Of a stretch of 64,000 bases of DNA, positions 12,324 through 25,206 are shown piece by piece. The stretch's first letter is position 1. Every line of letters begins with the position of its first letter. The stretch spans positions 788,837-852,836 of the forward strand of contig KN834764.1 in assembly GCA_000827265.1 (NCBI GenBank), in the 5' to 3' direction. The position numbers and the translations under genes are program-made. Source of the DNA: Collybiopsis luxurians FD-317 M1 (Eukaryota; Basidiomycota; Agaricomycetes; Agaricales; Omphalotaceae). A model generated the notes under the pieces. It did no database searches. It was not told the DNA's origin and was given only the letters and a program-made list of their open reading frames with translations.

Positions 12324-13537
12324 ATGGCCTCTGAGGATACGACTCAACTAGTTTGGATGATAACAGGTCAGACTCTTCGTCCTCCTTTCGTATCTAACTC
12401 TCTTGACCTACCGTTCACCTAGGCTGTGCTTCCGGCTTCGGAAGACGCTTCGTCCCGGATATCTTGCGCAGAGGGGACAAAGTTATCGCCACCTCCAGGA
12501 AAGTTTCCTCGATCCAGACCCTTCCTAACGAGATGTCCGAGAAAGGGCTCGACGCTGCGAACAACCTTCGTATCTTCGAGCTGGATCTGGAGTGGGGGAA
12601 AGCGAAAATCGATGAAGTGGTGAAAGAAGCCCTAACAGCTTTTGGAAGGATTGATGTGGTGATCAATAACGGAGCCATAGGGATGAAGAGTCTTATCGAG
12701 GAGGCTAGGTATGTCTTGTCCATCGGATAATGCCACGAACAGAGATAGCTCACTCGAAGTATGCAGCTCACAGCACTTCACGCGTCAATTCCAAATCAAT
12801 ATGTTTGGCCACATTGACGTTAACAACGCAGTTCTACCTTCGATGCGTGCAAGAAAATCGGGAACAATTGTCGTCATGGGAAGCCGGAGTAGTTGGAGGC
12901 CAGAATTACCTGTAAGTAGTGTCCGTCTTCATGAGATCTTGACGGAAAGCACTGATCAGGTATATACGTAGGCAACTGGTAAGTTGATTCTTTCCTTTAG
13001 CAATTCATCTGGTTTACGGTGCTTTGTCCCAAGGACCCTATGCATCTTCAAAAGCGGCTTTCACAGGTAAGCAAACTGCTATCCTTTCCTTGTTCCATTT
13101 ATGGAGTCTAATCGTTCCTCCTTCCAGCTTATGCTGAAACCCTCGCCACAGAACTCGCTTTCTTCGGTATTCGAGTTCTCATCGTTCAACCAGCTAGTTT
13201 CCGCACAGAGGGTATGCTTGCCTACCCTTACCACGAAGACAAACGTCTCCCCGAATACGACCTTTTGCGCTCCAAAGCTCTTGCGGGCGCAGGCGCTCTG
13301 CACGGAAAGCAGCCAGGAGATCCGGTCAAGGGAGTAGAGCTGATTGTGGACGTCGTACGTGGAGAAGGGAAAGCTAAAGGCAAAAAATTCCCTAGATACT
13401 TGCCGTTAGGTGCGAATGCGGCTCAAGCTATCAGGGAGAAGACTGAGATTATGCTGAACGTGCTGGAAGAATGGAAGGATACCACAAACGATCTTGAATA
13501 TGAGCAGCTCGAAGGAGCAAAGATGGAGTACTCGTGA
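12324..13537 (+). CDS. short-chain dehydrogenase/reductase (SDR)
   Basis: Exons 12324-12366, 12423-12708, about 12767-12911, 12972-12978, 13034-13066 and 13128-13537 sum to 924 nt (307 aa). The Rossmann cofactor motif is split by intron 1 and reads TGCASGFG (TGxxxGxG). NNGAIG matches the SDR NNAG position, the catalytic serine region reads GSRSSW, and the catalytic motif reads GPYASSKAAF (YxxxK). FFGIRVLIVQPASFRTE follows, as in classical fungal SDRs. Exon 4 is only 7 nt (GCAACTG); it is needed to make the ATGPYASSK reading. The acceptor of exon 3 could instead be 18 nt upstream, also in frame. NAD(P)(H)-dependent oxidoreductase; substrate unknown. Confidence 0.87.
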
Positions 13538-13967
13538 ACAAGAGACCAACAGAAGGTATTTAGTTCGTAAAGAAATCAAGATAGTAGATGTGTGTACAAT
13601 GATAAACCTGTATAAACTGGAACGCAGGTGCTATAACTTGTAGATAGATCGAAATTCTAGTACTCATTAGGGCGAACAAGAGAAAGAGATTAGGCATATC
13701 TAATTTGTTCTGCGCCGCCAAAAGTTATGGTGATCTCCAACCGAGCAAGAATTCTTGGCTCAACGGCAGAACGTAACCTGTCTTTCGTAAATATATATGT
13801 AGCAGAGCTGTTGGGCAGACAACATTTCCCTCCCTCGGCGTCCCGAGCCCCTACTACGCTGCCGAGGCTAATCAGAGTCCCTCACAACGGCCCTTTCCAA
13901 TCCGCATTGGGCTATCTCACTATTTTCCTCCTTGACTCGGAACCCTTCCTACGCTCTAATCTGCACA
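13538..13967. other. convergent 3' flanks
   Basis: Gap between the ends of the plus-strand SDR and the minus-strand TAP-like hydrolase. No gene seen; the region must contain both polyadenylation sites. Confidence 0.5.
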
Positions 13968-16545
13968 TTACCCATCCTCATACCCCCTTCTGATATCCCT
14001 TACCGCCCTCAATAAGGTTCTGTCCTCCTCCGACATCAAACTCCACATTACACTCTCAATGCCATCGATACTCCTACGAGGGTCAGGAAATGTTAACATA
14101 TCGGGTGTGCAGATCGTTCCGTTAAACGGGATGCCGTCCTTGTCCGCGTTGGGATTGGTGGATGTTCCCGTCCCCGTTCCCGAGAAGTACCCACGGACGA
14201 GTTTTGCCGTACATACGGAGGGAAGGCCGTTGGAGCAGTGCTAAAGAGGTAGGAGGTGAGGACAAGAAGTGAAATGGGATTAGGAATAGATGTGTAAACT
14301 CACCCCCGGACCATCTTGAATGACTATCACGGATGAGTCTGGCATCAATGCATTGAGGTGGAGGCCGCCTGAAAGTGGTGTGATCGGGTCGGCCTTGGAA
14401 GACATCGAATTACGATGCCGTGAAGGAAAATGAAGATTTCACTCAGCTTCATACTAAGCCTGGAAAAGTAAGTATGCAAACACACCGTGTTACTGATGAT
14501 AACCATCCTCCTTTCGAGTTCCGTATCACTTCCCGGACCAGGCGTCTTCCCTTTGCCAAGTCCCCAAGGTCCAGAAAACCTCTCCGGAAGGCTCTGCCGC
14601 TCATTAATCGTATTTTCCTTTCCTTCCCCTCTGTTCGCCTCCCTCTCTTCCCTTGCACCAATATGAACAGGCCAAAACTCGCACCCAATATCAGGTTCCA
14701 ATACATTCATAGCCAAACTGACGCCAAAGTGAGGGGAAACATTTCGGAGATTGTATAAACCTATACGAGCGAGTTCCTCCGCTGAAGGCGGTGTAGATGA
14801 AGGAGGTGAATCCAGACACGTTATTGCTTGCCGGTGAAGATCGCGACGCGTAGGCAGTGAATGGGAATGACTAGGGATAGAAGTTGTTCGTGAAGAAGAA
14901 TTAAAAGGGGGAGGTCTGATGTGATTATATAACCCTTCTGCATCTCCCTTGAAAGCTGATGAGTACAACTGGGCGGCTTCCGGCCATCGTTGAGGGTTGT
15001 AGAGAAATGATTCCAGAAGACCTTTATTCAGTACAAATAAGAATAGAGGTTAATTCAGCGATATGACAACCGAATTCACAATGTTGCGAATGATCAGGAA
15101 GGAGGTTTGACTGACCTCTCGCAGCACCTGAAGTCAAAACGCCCTGCCTTCTTTCCCCTTCGTCGTTACTGCTTGGTCGTCCTTGTCTTCCTCCGATTGA
15201 ATTTACGCGCATTGGCTCCCTCGCAAGCCGGTCGAAGAACTCTTCAAAACGACTTTCTATATTCCGCCACGGTTCGCCTTCGTGGAGGGCTAAAGGGCAT
15301 AGGGGAGGGCCAGCCTTTACAAAACGACGTTCTAGGATGAGCTACATTGAACAAATTGAAGAATTTTTCGACTTACTTTCGAACAATCGCTCAAAAATTT
15401 TTCATACGTCTTTTCCGCATCAGCTAGCCAGTGGGTGGACCATTGATGTGTTGGTTCATCTACACGGGTATTTGATCCAAGGATCTATAAAAATAAAGGG
15501 AAAGTAGTACGATACGTACTCGACCAACTAACAGGATCCACAATCCCGTCTACAACAACGTACCCAGCTCGTTCTGGGAGCATATTGACCAGATATGCAC
15601 CAATAATAGAGCCGTACGATTCACCCCAGTAATTTCTGTAAACGAACTAATTGTATCATTGTTATCCGCTACGGAGTTAGACGGGCGTACATCTTCGAGT
15701 CCGGAATATCCTGATCCAAAATCTTTGATATAAAATCCAAATCCTTCACAACAGTTGTCGTACTCATGTACTTCAACTCATTCCCCATCCGTTGCTGACA
15801 CAAATCTGCCTGACTGCGTTTTAATTCTAATAGCCCTTGATATTGCGGTACAAGTTGACCATAAATCCTAGTTGCCGCCTCGTCTTCGGAGGTGCCTGTG
15901 GTTAAATTCGCAATAGATGATACTTCTAATCCTAGCTCAACCACGCTTCCGGAGAAGAAATTATCGTATTCTTGCTCCGTCTCGAAACATCTTGTCTCCG
16001 GCCTTGTTGATCCCACACCTCTTGGATCAAACCCAACCAAGTCCCAGTCATCTCCAATTAACTTGGCAAAGCTCTGTCCTGTATTGAGGGTGAGATGGGT
16101 TCCGGGCGCTCCAGGTCCACCTGGGTTGAGGAACACAGAGCCTTTTCGTAGGCCCTGCCGTGGTTTTGCGCGGTATATGGCCAAAGCAATAGCCGCGGTT
16201 CCGGCGGAGAGATTTGAATAATTTTTTGGGACCCTGGACAGTTCGTAAGTAATAAACGAGTCTTACGATGCAAACAAATTCGCACAAGATGCTTCCGCAT
16301 TCAACATTTTTCGACGCAGGTACACAAGGATACCAAGAGATTTCTCCTGGTCCAAGGGTTGAAATTCCTGGCTGCTTCTCAGACCATAACCCGTACGGAA
16401 GATCTACCATGGTCCGATTTCCTCTCCGAGCGAAAAGGCTTCGGTGATACAGGTTCCATCCACAGAGGAAAGCCACGAGGAAAAAAGCCAAAATGCGAAG
16501 CAGGCGGAGCCGAGCAGGCAAAACTTGCTTATGCTGGGAGGCCAT
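13968..16545 (-). CDS. TAP-like alpha/beta hydrolase (secreted or membrane-anchored serine peptidase type)
   Basis: Starts at the ATG at 16545 (MASQHKQVLPARLRLL) followed by a hydrophobic helix (ILAFFLVAFLCGW), so a type II membrane anchor or signal anchor. Exons then encode the oxyanion region GSVFLNPGGPGAPGTH, WDLVGFDPRGVGST, the nucleophile elbow WGESYGS near 15625, and the C-terminal TAP-like domain with NVLEPDIGCEFWPVH, the acid residue in ADPITPLSGG and the histidine in VIQDGPGHC. The last exon includes LPSVCTAKLVRGYFSG, and the TAA stop is at 13968-13970. The complete Ser-Asp-His triad can be seen. The family includes tripeptidyl aminopeptidase-like enzymes and proline iminopeptidase relatives; the substrate cannot be told. 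Internal exon borders are only partly resolved. Confidence 0.85.
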
Positions 16546-16951
16546 TAGGAGAGCTGAGCGCGAAAGAGCTCCAGTCGCTGACACTGGTAAGGAGGAGAGG
16601 ACATGTTAATTAACTTAATGTGACGCTGACAATTTGGATGACGGAAGTGAGGTGGCATGTGTTCCACGGTCACGGTACCGTGACCTTTTAAAATTTATGT
16701 CATCGGGCGCGACGCGACGCGCGCACCGAGTGTATTATTGTAAATCTCATAAAACAACCAGGGCAGTTCGCCATTTTCTAGCATTCAACGGTACAGCTAA
16801 TTTTGTGCTGCAACTGCAACTGATTACTCCGCCGCTTTGGCTTGCTCTTGTGGAATGTTACGCGCCACCGTTACAAGTTCCACCACTCTTCGACTATCTA
16901 TGGACAAGTCCTGAGACTGAGACTCAATTCTATAATTCCAGAAAGCGTAGG
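16546..16951. other. promoter of the TAP-like gene and 3' flank of the NTF2-like gene
   Basis: No gene. An open frame on the plus strand at 16634-16963 has no domain and runs antisense into the end of the next gene. The direct GACGCGACGCGCGC run near 16708-16721 is the most CpG-dense spot in this part. Confidence 0.45.
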
Positions 16952-17447
16952 TTAATCGATTAGAAAAAGGGCGAAAACATTCACACGAAATGGCTTCACA
17001 ACGTACACAATTGATATAGCTTTTCTTCTGATGTGAGGAACCAACTCTCCCGTCTGCGGGTGAGGAAGCAGAACATTAGTCACAACGTAAACTCCACATA
17101 AAGTACCGTCCTGGTTTGCCATTCAACATCGTTAAATGGGAAAAACACCTACGACTGTTATGACTTACCCTTTCAGTAGTTGGGTCTATGGCCGCATGGA
17201 CATAATCTGACCAATAAAATCCCAGACTCTCTTCCGAATCATCTGGGTGTCGCAAATCCAGAAGGAGCTTGTATAATTGATCTTTGCTGAGACGTTTTCC
17301 GTTCAGCCAAGAATGTACATTTGGAGCAAACACCTTATCGACGGCTTGCTCCGCTTCTGCTCTGGTTTTTGCGAGATAAATGTCAGTTGTTCCTTTTACT
17401 GCCCATTCCCCGAGAGAGCAGAGCTGAGGTTTGGTGGATTTCGACAT
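16952..17447 (-). CDS. small NTF2-like / SnoaL-like protein
   Basis: Two exons, complement of 16952-17110 and 17169-17447, give 145 aa. The first half is helical with KTRAEAEQAVDKVFAPNVHSWLNG and SKDQLYKLLLDLR; the second half (SDYVHAAIDPTTER, DGTLCGVYVVTNVLL, VPHIRRKAISIVYVV) looks like the curved beta-sheet of the NTF2-like fold, ending in VNVFALFLID. The intron has a canonical GTAAGT donor and CAG acceptor in phase 0. These proteins are either small-molecule binding or isomerase-like; no catalytic residue can be assigned. The start is the ATG at 17447. Confidence 0.65.
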
Positions 17448-19516
17448 ATGTGCCAGTAATAGCGGGATCGGGCTCAATCAATGAGCTTTTATACATTAAG
17501 TAGTACTTAGCAAGCGATAACTCCATTTCTCCATCAGCTGAGAATCAAGATAGGGAAAGTACTGAGTGACGTTGAGTGCACCCTGCGTAGTATAGATTTC
17601 CGCGTCTGGGTCACTAGAGTAACGAAACTGGAACGACAAGTACGGGACTACGTATTGATACTATAGTCTTGAACCGTCCCGCTTCTAAGAGAGGCTTACT
17701 TTATCGACCAGCAGGAAGTTCCAAATATTAATTTCCTTCTATGTAGATATCAAGGGTATCTCTTGATACTTTGGTTGTGACCGGGAGCCATATTTTGAAT
17801 GTCGTATAGCAGCATTGATCCCGACTTAGCCGGAGACTAGAAGTTAAATAGCAAGTGGTTAATGGAGACAGGAGATATCAAGGAGAGAAACTTCGGAAGA
17901 TCAAATGTCCTAAAGATCTAAGAGATATAAAGTAGGTACACCGCTTTGAAATCGGAACGCCACGTATTTAATAACTTTCACTGAGGTGGGGTCGGAAAGG
18001 TACATGCCGTACTGATGTCGAAAGTTGAACACGGTATAATGACCAATGTCCGGCCTTTATTCAGCCAGACTCAAAACTCCCCGAGTCACATTGCGCTTTG
18101 ATGGCTCCTAGTATAATTATAGCAATGAATCATCGTCAGGTATATTCTTGGCATAAGATAATACATGCTCCTCTTTGCAATCTTCGACAGCAAGTTCCCA
18201 ACAGATCGGCTGCGGCTAGTTTGTTCAACAAATGGAAACAACAGCCTTTTTCAATTCAACTTGTTGCAATGAGTCAGGACACAAATCAACTCACCGAAGT
18301 CTGCTTTCTTTGTGGGCCACTAGAATAGGGAGATATCGTATCAGTGGCGTAACTATGTAATCATTCCCATATGATGCCACTACTCTGAGCTAACGGCCGC
18401 ATATAACCTCCCGATGTGGGCTCTGCCTACTTCAGAAAATCTCTTGTGGTAAAATTCATTGACTTAGCAACCATACGGACAAATAGTGAAAGAGCATATA
18501 TCCGGACATCGCAGATTAAATCGGTCGCCTGCTCACCCGAAAGGATCGCGATACCCAGAAACAACCTTTGTAGCCGCTAGTGAAAAAAAAACCTTACCTT
18601 GTCTTGCCACGCTCTAGCCGAATTTGTCTGGATTACAGCGAGTAGTCAGCATAATATAAGTAGATGGGATCCGAGCCTCAAAATCAAAATTGAAACTATC
18701 CGGATCAAGCGCTAGTTGAAGCAAGCCGCATTCTGGCTACGTGTATGGCTCGGAGAGCGTGAGATATATCCATCTGGAAAACACCGAGGTCAGCCACAGA
18801 TATCACCAGCATAATATGAGCTCATTGAACTTCAGACCAGAGTAAGAAGTGTTCCAGAGCCATGCTGTTGGCTGGAAACTGTTGTACTGCATGCATATTC
18901 CAACGCAGTTTAACGGCGATTGAAGGAAAGCGTCGCTGAGTGGTAGGTGCGGGAGAAGTTGCGGGCCAACGTAATTATGTTTAAACCCACTTCTTCGCCT
19001 GATCAGGTGAAGGTGTACAGCTTCCCGGTCTTCGAGAGAATTTTTTTTGGCCAGCTGAAGCTGGAGTCAAGCACTTTTCACTTGCAGCTCAAGGGCCCTT
19101 CCGAATTAGTATGCGATCTTTTCGCATACTATCGCACAACGGAATTTGGAGATTTGGTCTAACATTTTACTGTAGAATGATGAAAATTGAGAAGTACGAG
19201 AATGATAAACGCTACATTATGGCGTAAGAGTTCTACATTCAGTTAAGACGAAAGGCACATCAGTGGCAAACCGATTTCTCAAAGCAAATTTATTTTTCCA
19301 CTGCAGCTGAGCCATACAATAATGTTTATTTAGAAAAAGTATTGTGTTAATGTGCGATATTGTAATTTCGGTCTCATTTTCGTTCGACAGAAGTGTAAAC
19401 TAAGTATCCTTAATGGGCAATTGTACATGTATGCCGCGGCAATATAAATATTGCAAGTTTCTGCTGAGAACTGGTCAATACTGAAATCATTTTCCCTCTC
19501 AGACGTTGAATTTCAG
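17448..19516. other. long gene-poor stretch
   Basis: About 2 kb without a supportable gene. Two plus-strand open frames (18098-18328 and 18947-19162) have no domain and no codon structure that stands out. The 150 bp before 19517 should hold the promoter of the first NmrA-like gene, with a TATAAATA box at about 19443-19450. Confidence 0.5.
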
Positions 19517-20732
19517 ATGCAATCCAAGAAGCTCATTCTTGTCATTGGTGCCACCGGGGCCCAAGGAAGGTCAGTTATCTCCTCCCTGCTGGCACCGCAA
19601 GACGACGGAGCGCCATCTCCATACTCGGTCAGAGCATTAACACGAGACCCAACGAGTACAAAAGCCGAACTCCTCGCTTCTTGGGGAGTTGAGTTATTCA
19701 AAGGTACATTTTCCTTGTTCTTGGCTCATTCTATCCTCGTCTTACCCTGTATTTACTAAGGTCGAGTGGAGGATGTAGACATGCTTGCCGGAGCATTCGA
19801 AGGTTGCTACGGTATATACGTCAACATTGATTCTTTCACTGTTGCGCAAAACATTGAGATTTATGCCGGAATCAAGTTATTTGAGCAAGCGAAAGGTGCC
19901 CAAGTCAAGCATTACGTTTGGAGCGGGCTTGATTACGCCAGCAAGGTTGGTACCAGTTTTGTGCGCTTTCTACGGAACCAGCCTGAAACTTTAATTGACT
20001 TGCAGCTGGGAAATTTTGATCCAAAATATCGCCTGGCTTTCCATTTCAATGATAAAGGTATTGTCGGGGAATTTCTCCGGGCACAACCATCCAGTCCTGA
20101 CGGAGATGGATTAACATGGTCTATCATCTGCACCGGGCCATATCTGGAAAATATTTATGGTGTAAGATTCTCTCGTTTCGATTGTTTTCTGGATTACTCA
20201 TAATAATTCCCAGCCCCTTCTTGGTCCCCTCGTAAAGCAGGAGAATGGCGTAGTTGTCTGGGCCCTTCCTACAGGAGATGGCCATATTCCTGCAATCAGT
20301 CTAGAAGACCTTGGCTGGTGGGCCCGATATACCTTTGATCACCGGTCAGAAACATCTGGGCAAGAATTGAAAATTGCTACTGAGATGATGACCGCTGATC
20401 AGCTCGTCGAGACCTTTACTCGGGTAACAGGGATCCCTGCCATCCATAAACGGATTTCTATTGACGAGTACCTGGCTTTCTATCCTGGGCGCTTCAGTAG
20501 ACCTATGATCAGTGGAGAGCCAAACGGCTACACTATTGGCCAGTTGTATCGTGGCGTGTATACCCTCATGGGTGCCAACATTTTGACCCGCGATATGGAA
20601 TGGATCAGGCGCGTTCATCCGACCGGATATACACTGGGGAGCTTTATCAAGGACAAAAAATTCAATGGGGATCTTGATGCAAATTTTGCACTTCTCAATG
20701 CTTCACACCTGCATGCTCAGAAGAGAGTTTGA
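19517..20732 (+). CDS. NmrA-like NAD(P)-binding protein, copy 1
   Basis: Four exons, 19517-19703, 19761-19945, 20006-20161 and 20214-20732, total 1047 nt (348 aa). The N-terminus is a Rossmann fold with the atypical-SDR/NmrA glycine motif GATGAQG and the VRALTRDP strand that reads the cofactor phosphate. Later motifs include FEGCYGIYVNID, VKHYVWSGLDYASK, SPDGDGLTWSIICTGPYLEN, WALPTGDGHIPAISLEDLGWWARY and a C-terminal helical cap ending FALLNASHLHAQKRV. NmrA-like proteins either bind NAD(P) to sense redox state or reduce small molecules; which applies here is not visible. This is the least mutated member of the local family and keeps the full glycine motif. Confidence 0.9.
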
Positions 20733-22094
20733 TGGACAACCAGCGTTCCATTGGAATCTTAATGAAGGTTTCGATGTCATTTACCGTTAGACAGGAGATA
20801 CAGAGCATAGTCTTTACTTGTTTCTGTTAGAGTAAATGTTAGAGTAAACAATTATTCACAGCTTAGTTCTGATCCTATGGTAGGCACTGGGAGAAGTAAA
20901 AAGCCAAACTGCGAGTTTGTGATTATGCAAATGTAAGTAGAGCATCATTGACGCTAAACTATATTGAACGTGCAGTCATTGTGGACTAAGAAAGGCAAGT
21001 GATAGAGGGCAAGAGTACATAATTGAATTATGCCAGCACTCATTTGTTCGTCCCAAAGAACTTGATTCACCATCCATAACCGTGAATCGGGTATAGTACA
21101 ATTCAAATTTAATTAAAAAAAATAATGTAGGAGTCTGGGAGCCAGGTAAAATGTCCAATCATCGACTATACTCCAGAACTTTGCCTTTTCTAATCCCGGT
21201 TCACTGAATTTTCATCTAAGTCAAGGACAAATCACGTCGGATTTGATGGTTTAATCAGGCCCTAGTGTGACTGCCGGCGGCCGCTGAGCCTCCCGTATCT
21301 GTACTTGAAGGAGATTACGACAATGCAAATCGGGACCCCGTTGCGTATTGCATTTCGTTTGGTTGAGAATCGATATGAGATTTAAATGGTAGAGATTTGA
21401 TGTCATCGGCGTGATAGTAAATGGAATGAAGTAGTTGTATCTATGGTAAGGGTACTGCACTGAGCACTATGTAAGAATGAAAAAGTCATAGCCTGTCTTT
21501 CAACCACGCGAATTTAACAATTTAAAAAGAACCCCTTTTTTTTTTTAGCAGCATGCCGTGCTCAATTTGTAGACCATGCGTCCATATATGTAAGCGTGTA
21601 ACCTCTGTCGCAGATAAGCTAAATGGAGACAGGTCTACTATAACCCGGCGTAAGTACTACCTCGGGATACAGTTATATTTCCATTTGTAACATAATTTTC
21701 ATTACGCACCTTAATGATGGTGTTTGTTGCAAAATAAATATAAGTACTATTCATTAGTCCACCGATGCCAGGACAACTGTACATCGTTGTGGAGCAATGA
21801 ATCAGTAGTTTGTTTATAGGTGAACACAATCACTAAGGCACGATTGTTCAAAATCATGATACAAATAAATAGATAGCTATAAAAGATTCTGAGGATGATG
21901 AATACGTGATGTCAAAGCAATATCATACCCGCAATTCGCGGACTTACCTTGTTCTTCTTCAGTGTAGAACTGGCATCAACTAAGTGTTTGCGCCAAGGAA
22001 TACCCGTAGCTAGTCCTCAAACGTCGTATATATAAATACTGTACACGCCGACAGGCAGTACATCCTTGTCTTTTCAGCTATTTCAAGTACCAAT
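20733..22094. other. intergenic; left end of the NmrA duplication unit
   Basis: No gene seen. From about 21480 the sequence (GCCTGTCTTTC, TCCATATATG, CGCAGATAAGCT) is repeated at about 24590-24730 upstream of copy 3, and the GTTTGCGCCAAGGAATACCC motif near 21986 is repeated near 23490 and 25384. These shared upstream blocks show that the family spread as whole units with promoters. A TATATAAATA box at about 22028-22037 precedes copy 2. Confidence 0.6.
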
Positions 22095-23315
22095 ATGCCC
22101 ACCAAAAAGCTCATTCTTGTCGTTGATGCGACTGGCGTGCAAGGAAGGCCACTCATTTCTTCTTTATTGGCACCACAAACCGATGGAACTCCATCGCCAT
22201 ACTCGGTTCGAGTGCTCATCTCAGACCCAACTAGTGAAATCGCCAAGCTTCTTGCTTCCTGGGGAGTTGAATTATTCATAGGTGTTTGCTCAGTTCCGTA
22301 AAGTTTTTGTGATCTTAACCTTGTCATCCTTCAGGTCAAGTGGATAATTTAGATAGTATTGCTGCAGCTTTCGAGGGATGTTATGGCGTTTATGCCAACA
22401 TCGATTACTATACTGTTACTCCACAGACCGAGATCTACTTGGGAGTCAAGATGTTTGAATATGCTCATTCTGCGCGAGTCAAACATTACGTTTGGAGCGG
22501 GCTCGATTACGCCAGCAAAGTCAGTGTTCATTCCGTTAGCCTTACGAAACATTATTAACCAACTTCCACCTGCCGACAGCTTGGAAATTTTAATCCAAAG
22601 TACCACCAAGCTGTTCATTACAATGTGAAAGGAGTTGTTAGTGAATTTCTTCAATCACAGAACTCGAGCCCAAGCGGAGACTTGTTGACATGGTCCATCC
22701 TCTCCACTGGAGTGTACATGGAAAATCTCCGCGGCGTATGTTCTTTGTGCTCCATTACTCTTTCCTCTAGATGATTCATTGAGTGCTCTCCAGCCTCTTT
22801 TGGGACCTCTGGCCAAGCGAGAGAATGGTGCCGTGGTCTGGGCCCTTCCCACTGGAGATGGTCATATACCCGCAATTTGCCTAGAGGACTTTGGTTGGTG
22901 GGTCCGATATATCTTTGATCATCGGTCGGAAACTTCCGGGCAAGAATTGAAAGTTGCCACCGAGATGATGACTATGGACCAGCTAGTTGAAACTTTCACT
23001 CGAGTAACAGGAGTGCCTGCTATTCATAAACGTATTTCGATTGATGAATATCTGGCCTTTGATCCTGCTCGGAGCAATCTGCCCTTGCCCAATGGAGAAC
23101 CGTATGTCAAAACTTTTGGAGATACATATCGTGCAGTGTACACTCTTTGGCATGACAATTTGGTAACGCGGGACATGGAATGGGTCAGGCGGATTCATCC
23201 TACTGGTTATACGCTAGAGAGTTTTATCAGGGAGAAAGGTATTGATGGAAACCTTGATAAAAATTTCAATCTTCTTGAAGATCCACAACATCTGTATGCC
23301 CACCGAGATACGTAG
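22095..23315 (+). CDS. NmrA-like NAD(P)-binding protein, copy 2
   Basis: Exons 22095-22281, 22335-22519, 22580-22735 and 22794-23315 total 1050 nt (349 aa), with the first three exon lengths identical to copy 1. The glycine motif reads DATGVQG, with Asp in place of the first Gly, so cofactor binding may be altered. The VKHYVWSGLDYASK motif is retained. Exon 4 has ALPTGDGHIPAICLEDFGWW, VATEMMTMDQLVETFTRVTG and the C-terminus ESFIREKGIDGNLDKNFNLL. The frame is open throughout. It sits in the same orientation as copies 1 and 3. Confidence 0.88.
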
Positions 23316-23454
23316 TTACGAGGAAATTTATTTCTAAACTTGGTAAAAAAATTGTAGAAATAAGAATACTTATAGCTTCCAAGTGATCCTCTGATTAAAT
23401 GTAGATGTCTTTATTTGATTTGATGTCCCAAAACTAAGATACAAATTTTACCTT

Positions 23455-23880
23455 GTTCTTCTTCAGTGTAAATACTGGCATCCACTAAATGTTTGCGCCA
23501 AGGAAAACGCGTTTATGCGAACATCGATTACCATACTGTTCGTCCACAAACCGAGATCTACTTGGGAGTCAAGATGTTTGAATATGCTCATTCGGCACGA
23601 GTTAAACATTACATCTGGAGCGGGCTCGATTACGCCAGCAAAGTCAGCGTTCATTCCGTCAGCTTTCCGAAGCATTATTAACTAACTTCCACCTGCTTAC
23701 AGCTTGGAAATTTTAATCCAAAGTATCACCAAGCTGTTCATTACAATGTGAAAGGAGCTGTTGGTGAATTTAGAAATCAAGCCCAAACGGAGACTTGTTG
23801 ACCTGGTCCGTCCTCTCCACTGGAGTGTACATGGAAAATCTCCTCGGCGTATGTTCTTTGTGCTCCATTAATCTTTCCTC
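23455..23880 (+). pseudogene. NmrA-like internal fragment
   Basis: The start repeats the upstream block of copy 2 (TGTTCTTCTTCAGTGTA, GTTTGCGCCAAGGAA). It then jumps directly into the middle of exon 2 (YANIDYHTVRPQTEIYLG), continues through intron 2 into exon 3 (LGNFNPKYHQAVHYN) and stops after the MENLLG donor region. Exon 1, half of exon 2 and exon 4 are missing, and exon 3 carries an internal deletion after VGEF. It is a non-functional deletion derivative of a copy-2-like unit. Confidence 0.88.
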
Positions 23881-24917
23881 TGGATGATTTACCAAATGCT
23901 GAGGGTCAGGAGTTGCCGCTTGTAGTTGGGAGTCAAACAATTAGACAGATCCACTTTGATTGGGACAAAGGGCCAACGAAAGGGATCAATGGTCCTTCTA
24001 TTGATACAATTGCTAAGCTCGCCATGAGTCATGGGCAAGATTACGGGTCTGGGGTGGGAAACTTGATGCGGCAGTTACCCGTGCCTACGCGGTGGCGCCT
24101 CAGATGCCGCTGCCCCAACTTCAATCGGCTTCAAATGGTAGCGCAGGGCCGAGCCGAGCCGAGCTGTCTATTTATAGCTCAGCTCAATTGAATCTGAATA
24201 GGCTCCAAAATATAGTCCTGACTTGCCAAACTTACCCCGAGTCAAGTTCACAGGCTGTGGCTGGGTCAAGTAAACAATTTTCTATGCTCGCAAACCTGCT
24301 GCAAACTGATTTACCTATAACATTGCTAACGCTAGAATTGAGTTTGTGACATGCAGATATCATCTTACACTTTGAGAACGCTCTTTTTCAATCACCGGAA
24401 TTTCGTTTGATGCCTCGTTTAGGTCGAAAATAATCAGTTGGGGTTGCATAACATGGCTCCATCAGGTAAGTGCCTTAATTTGACTGTCGCTGGGCATCAA
24501 TACTTAAGGCAATACGAATGCGGGACCCCGCTCCCTTTGCTTGAGATGAAATTTAAATTAAATTGAGCACTATATGAGAAAAAAGTTATAGCCTGTCTTT
24601 GAGTCATAAATAACCCCGTCTTTTGAGCATGCAGTTAGAAAGAGCGTAGGATGCCGTACTCTATTTGTAGATTAATGCATCCATATATGCAAGAAGGTAA
24701 CCTCTCGCAGATAAGCTGAATGGAGACATGACCTGCAGTGATGTCTCGAGATCAAATCTGAGGCCGATAAATACATAATGTCAAAGTGAATTGCGACCCA
24801 GTCCTGTTCTGGATCACCGCAGATAGCGGACTTGCCTCTTTTTCCCCGTAGATATTCAAAATACACTGAGTTTCTGTGGTGTCAACTAGAGGTTTGCGCT
24901 GCCAGGTTTTAAGGAAT
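23881..24917. other. intergenic; duplicated upstream block of copy 3
   Basis: No gene. From about 24590 the sequence repeats the block upstream of copy 2 (GCCTGTCTTTGAGTCATAAA, CATCCATATATGCAAG, CGCAGATAAGCTGAATGGAG). It leads into the hAT-like MITE, which has split the promoter of copy 3. Confidence 0.6.
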
Positions 24918-25036
24918 GAGCCCCTGCAACAGATATTGTGCATAATTTGACTGGTGCTACCAAATGAATGTTTGTGCACAATCCTTTGGTCGCACCAGTC
25001 GAGGCCACCCTAAAATATATAAGATCAGATGTAACT

Positions 25037-25175
25037 ACCCTAAACCCTAACCTAACCCTAACCCCTAACCTTTCGCGCTTCGCGCAAGCACCCTGTGGGT
25101 GCACCTAACCCCTACCCCAGCGTGCCTTTGGCACAAGCCTAACCCCTAACCCTAACCCTAACCATCTAACCACCT
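25037..25175 (+). repeat. interstitial telomere-type CCCTAA repeats
   Basis: At least nine CCCTAA or CCCCTAA units in two groups, the fungal telomere repeat read in the C-rich direction. They are separated by three perfect short hairpins. They lie inside the MITE, between its terminal inverted repeats, not at a chromosome end. Confidence 0.9.
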
Positions 25176-25206
25176 AACCACCTACCTGACCCCCCAATAG
25201 AGCCAT

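Noticed and set aside
16048..16584. Start of the TAP-like gene at 16584
   Set aside because: The codon there is GTG; the first ATG in frame is at 16545 and gives a good membrane anchor.
25037..25175. Telomere end or chromosome terminus
   Set aside because: The CCCTAA units are few, interrupted by hairpins and enclosed by the inverted termini of a MITE, with genes on both sides.
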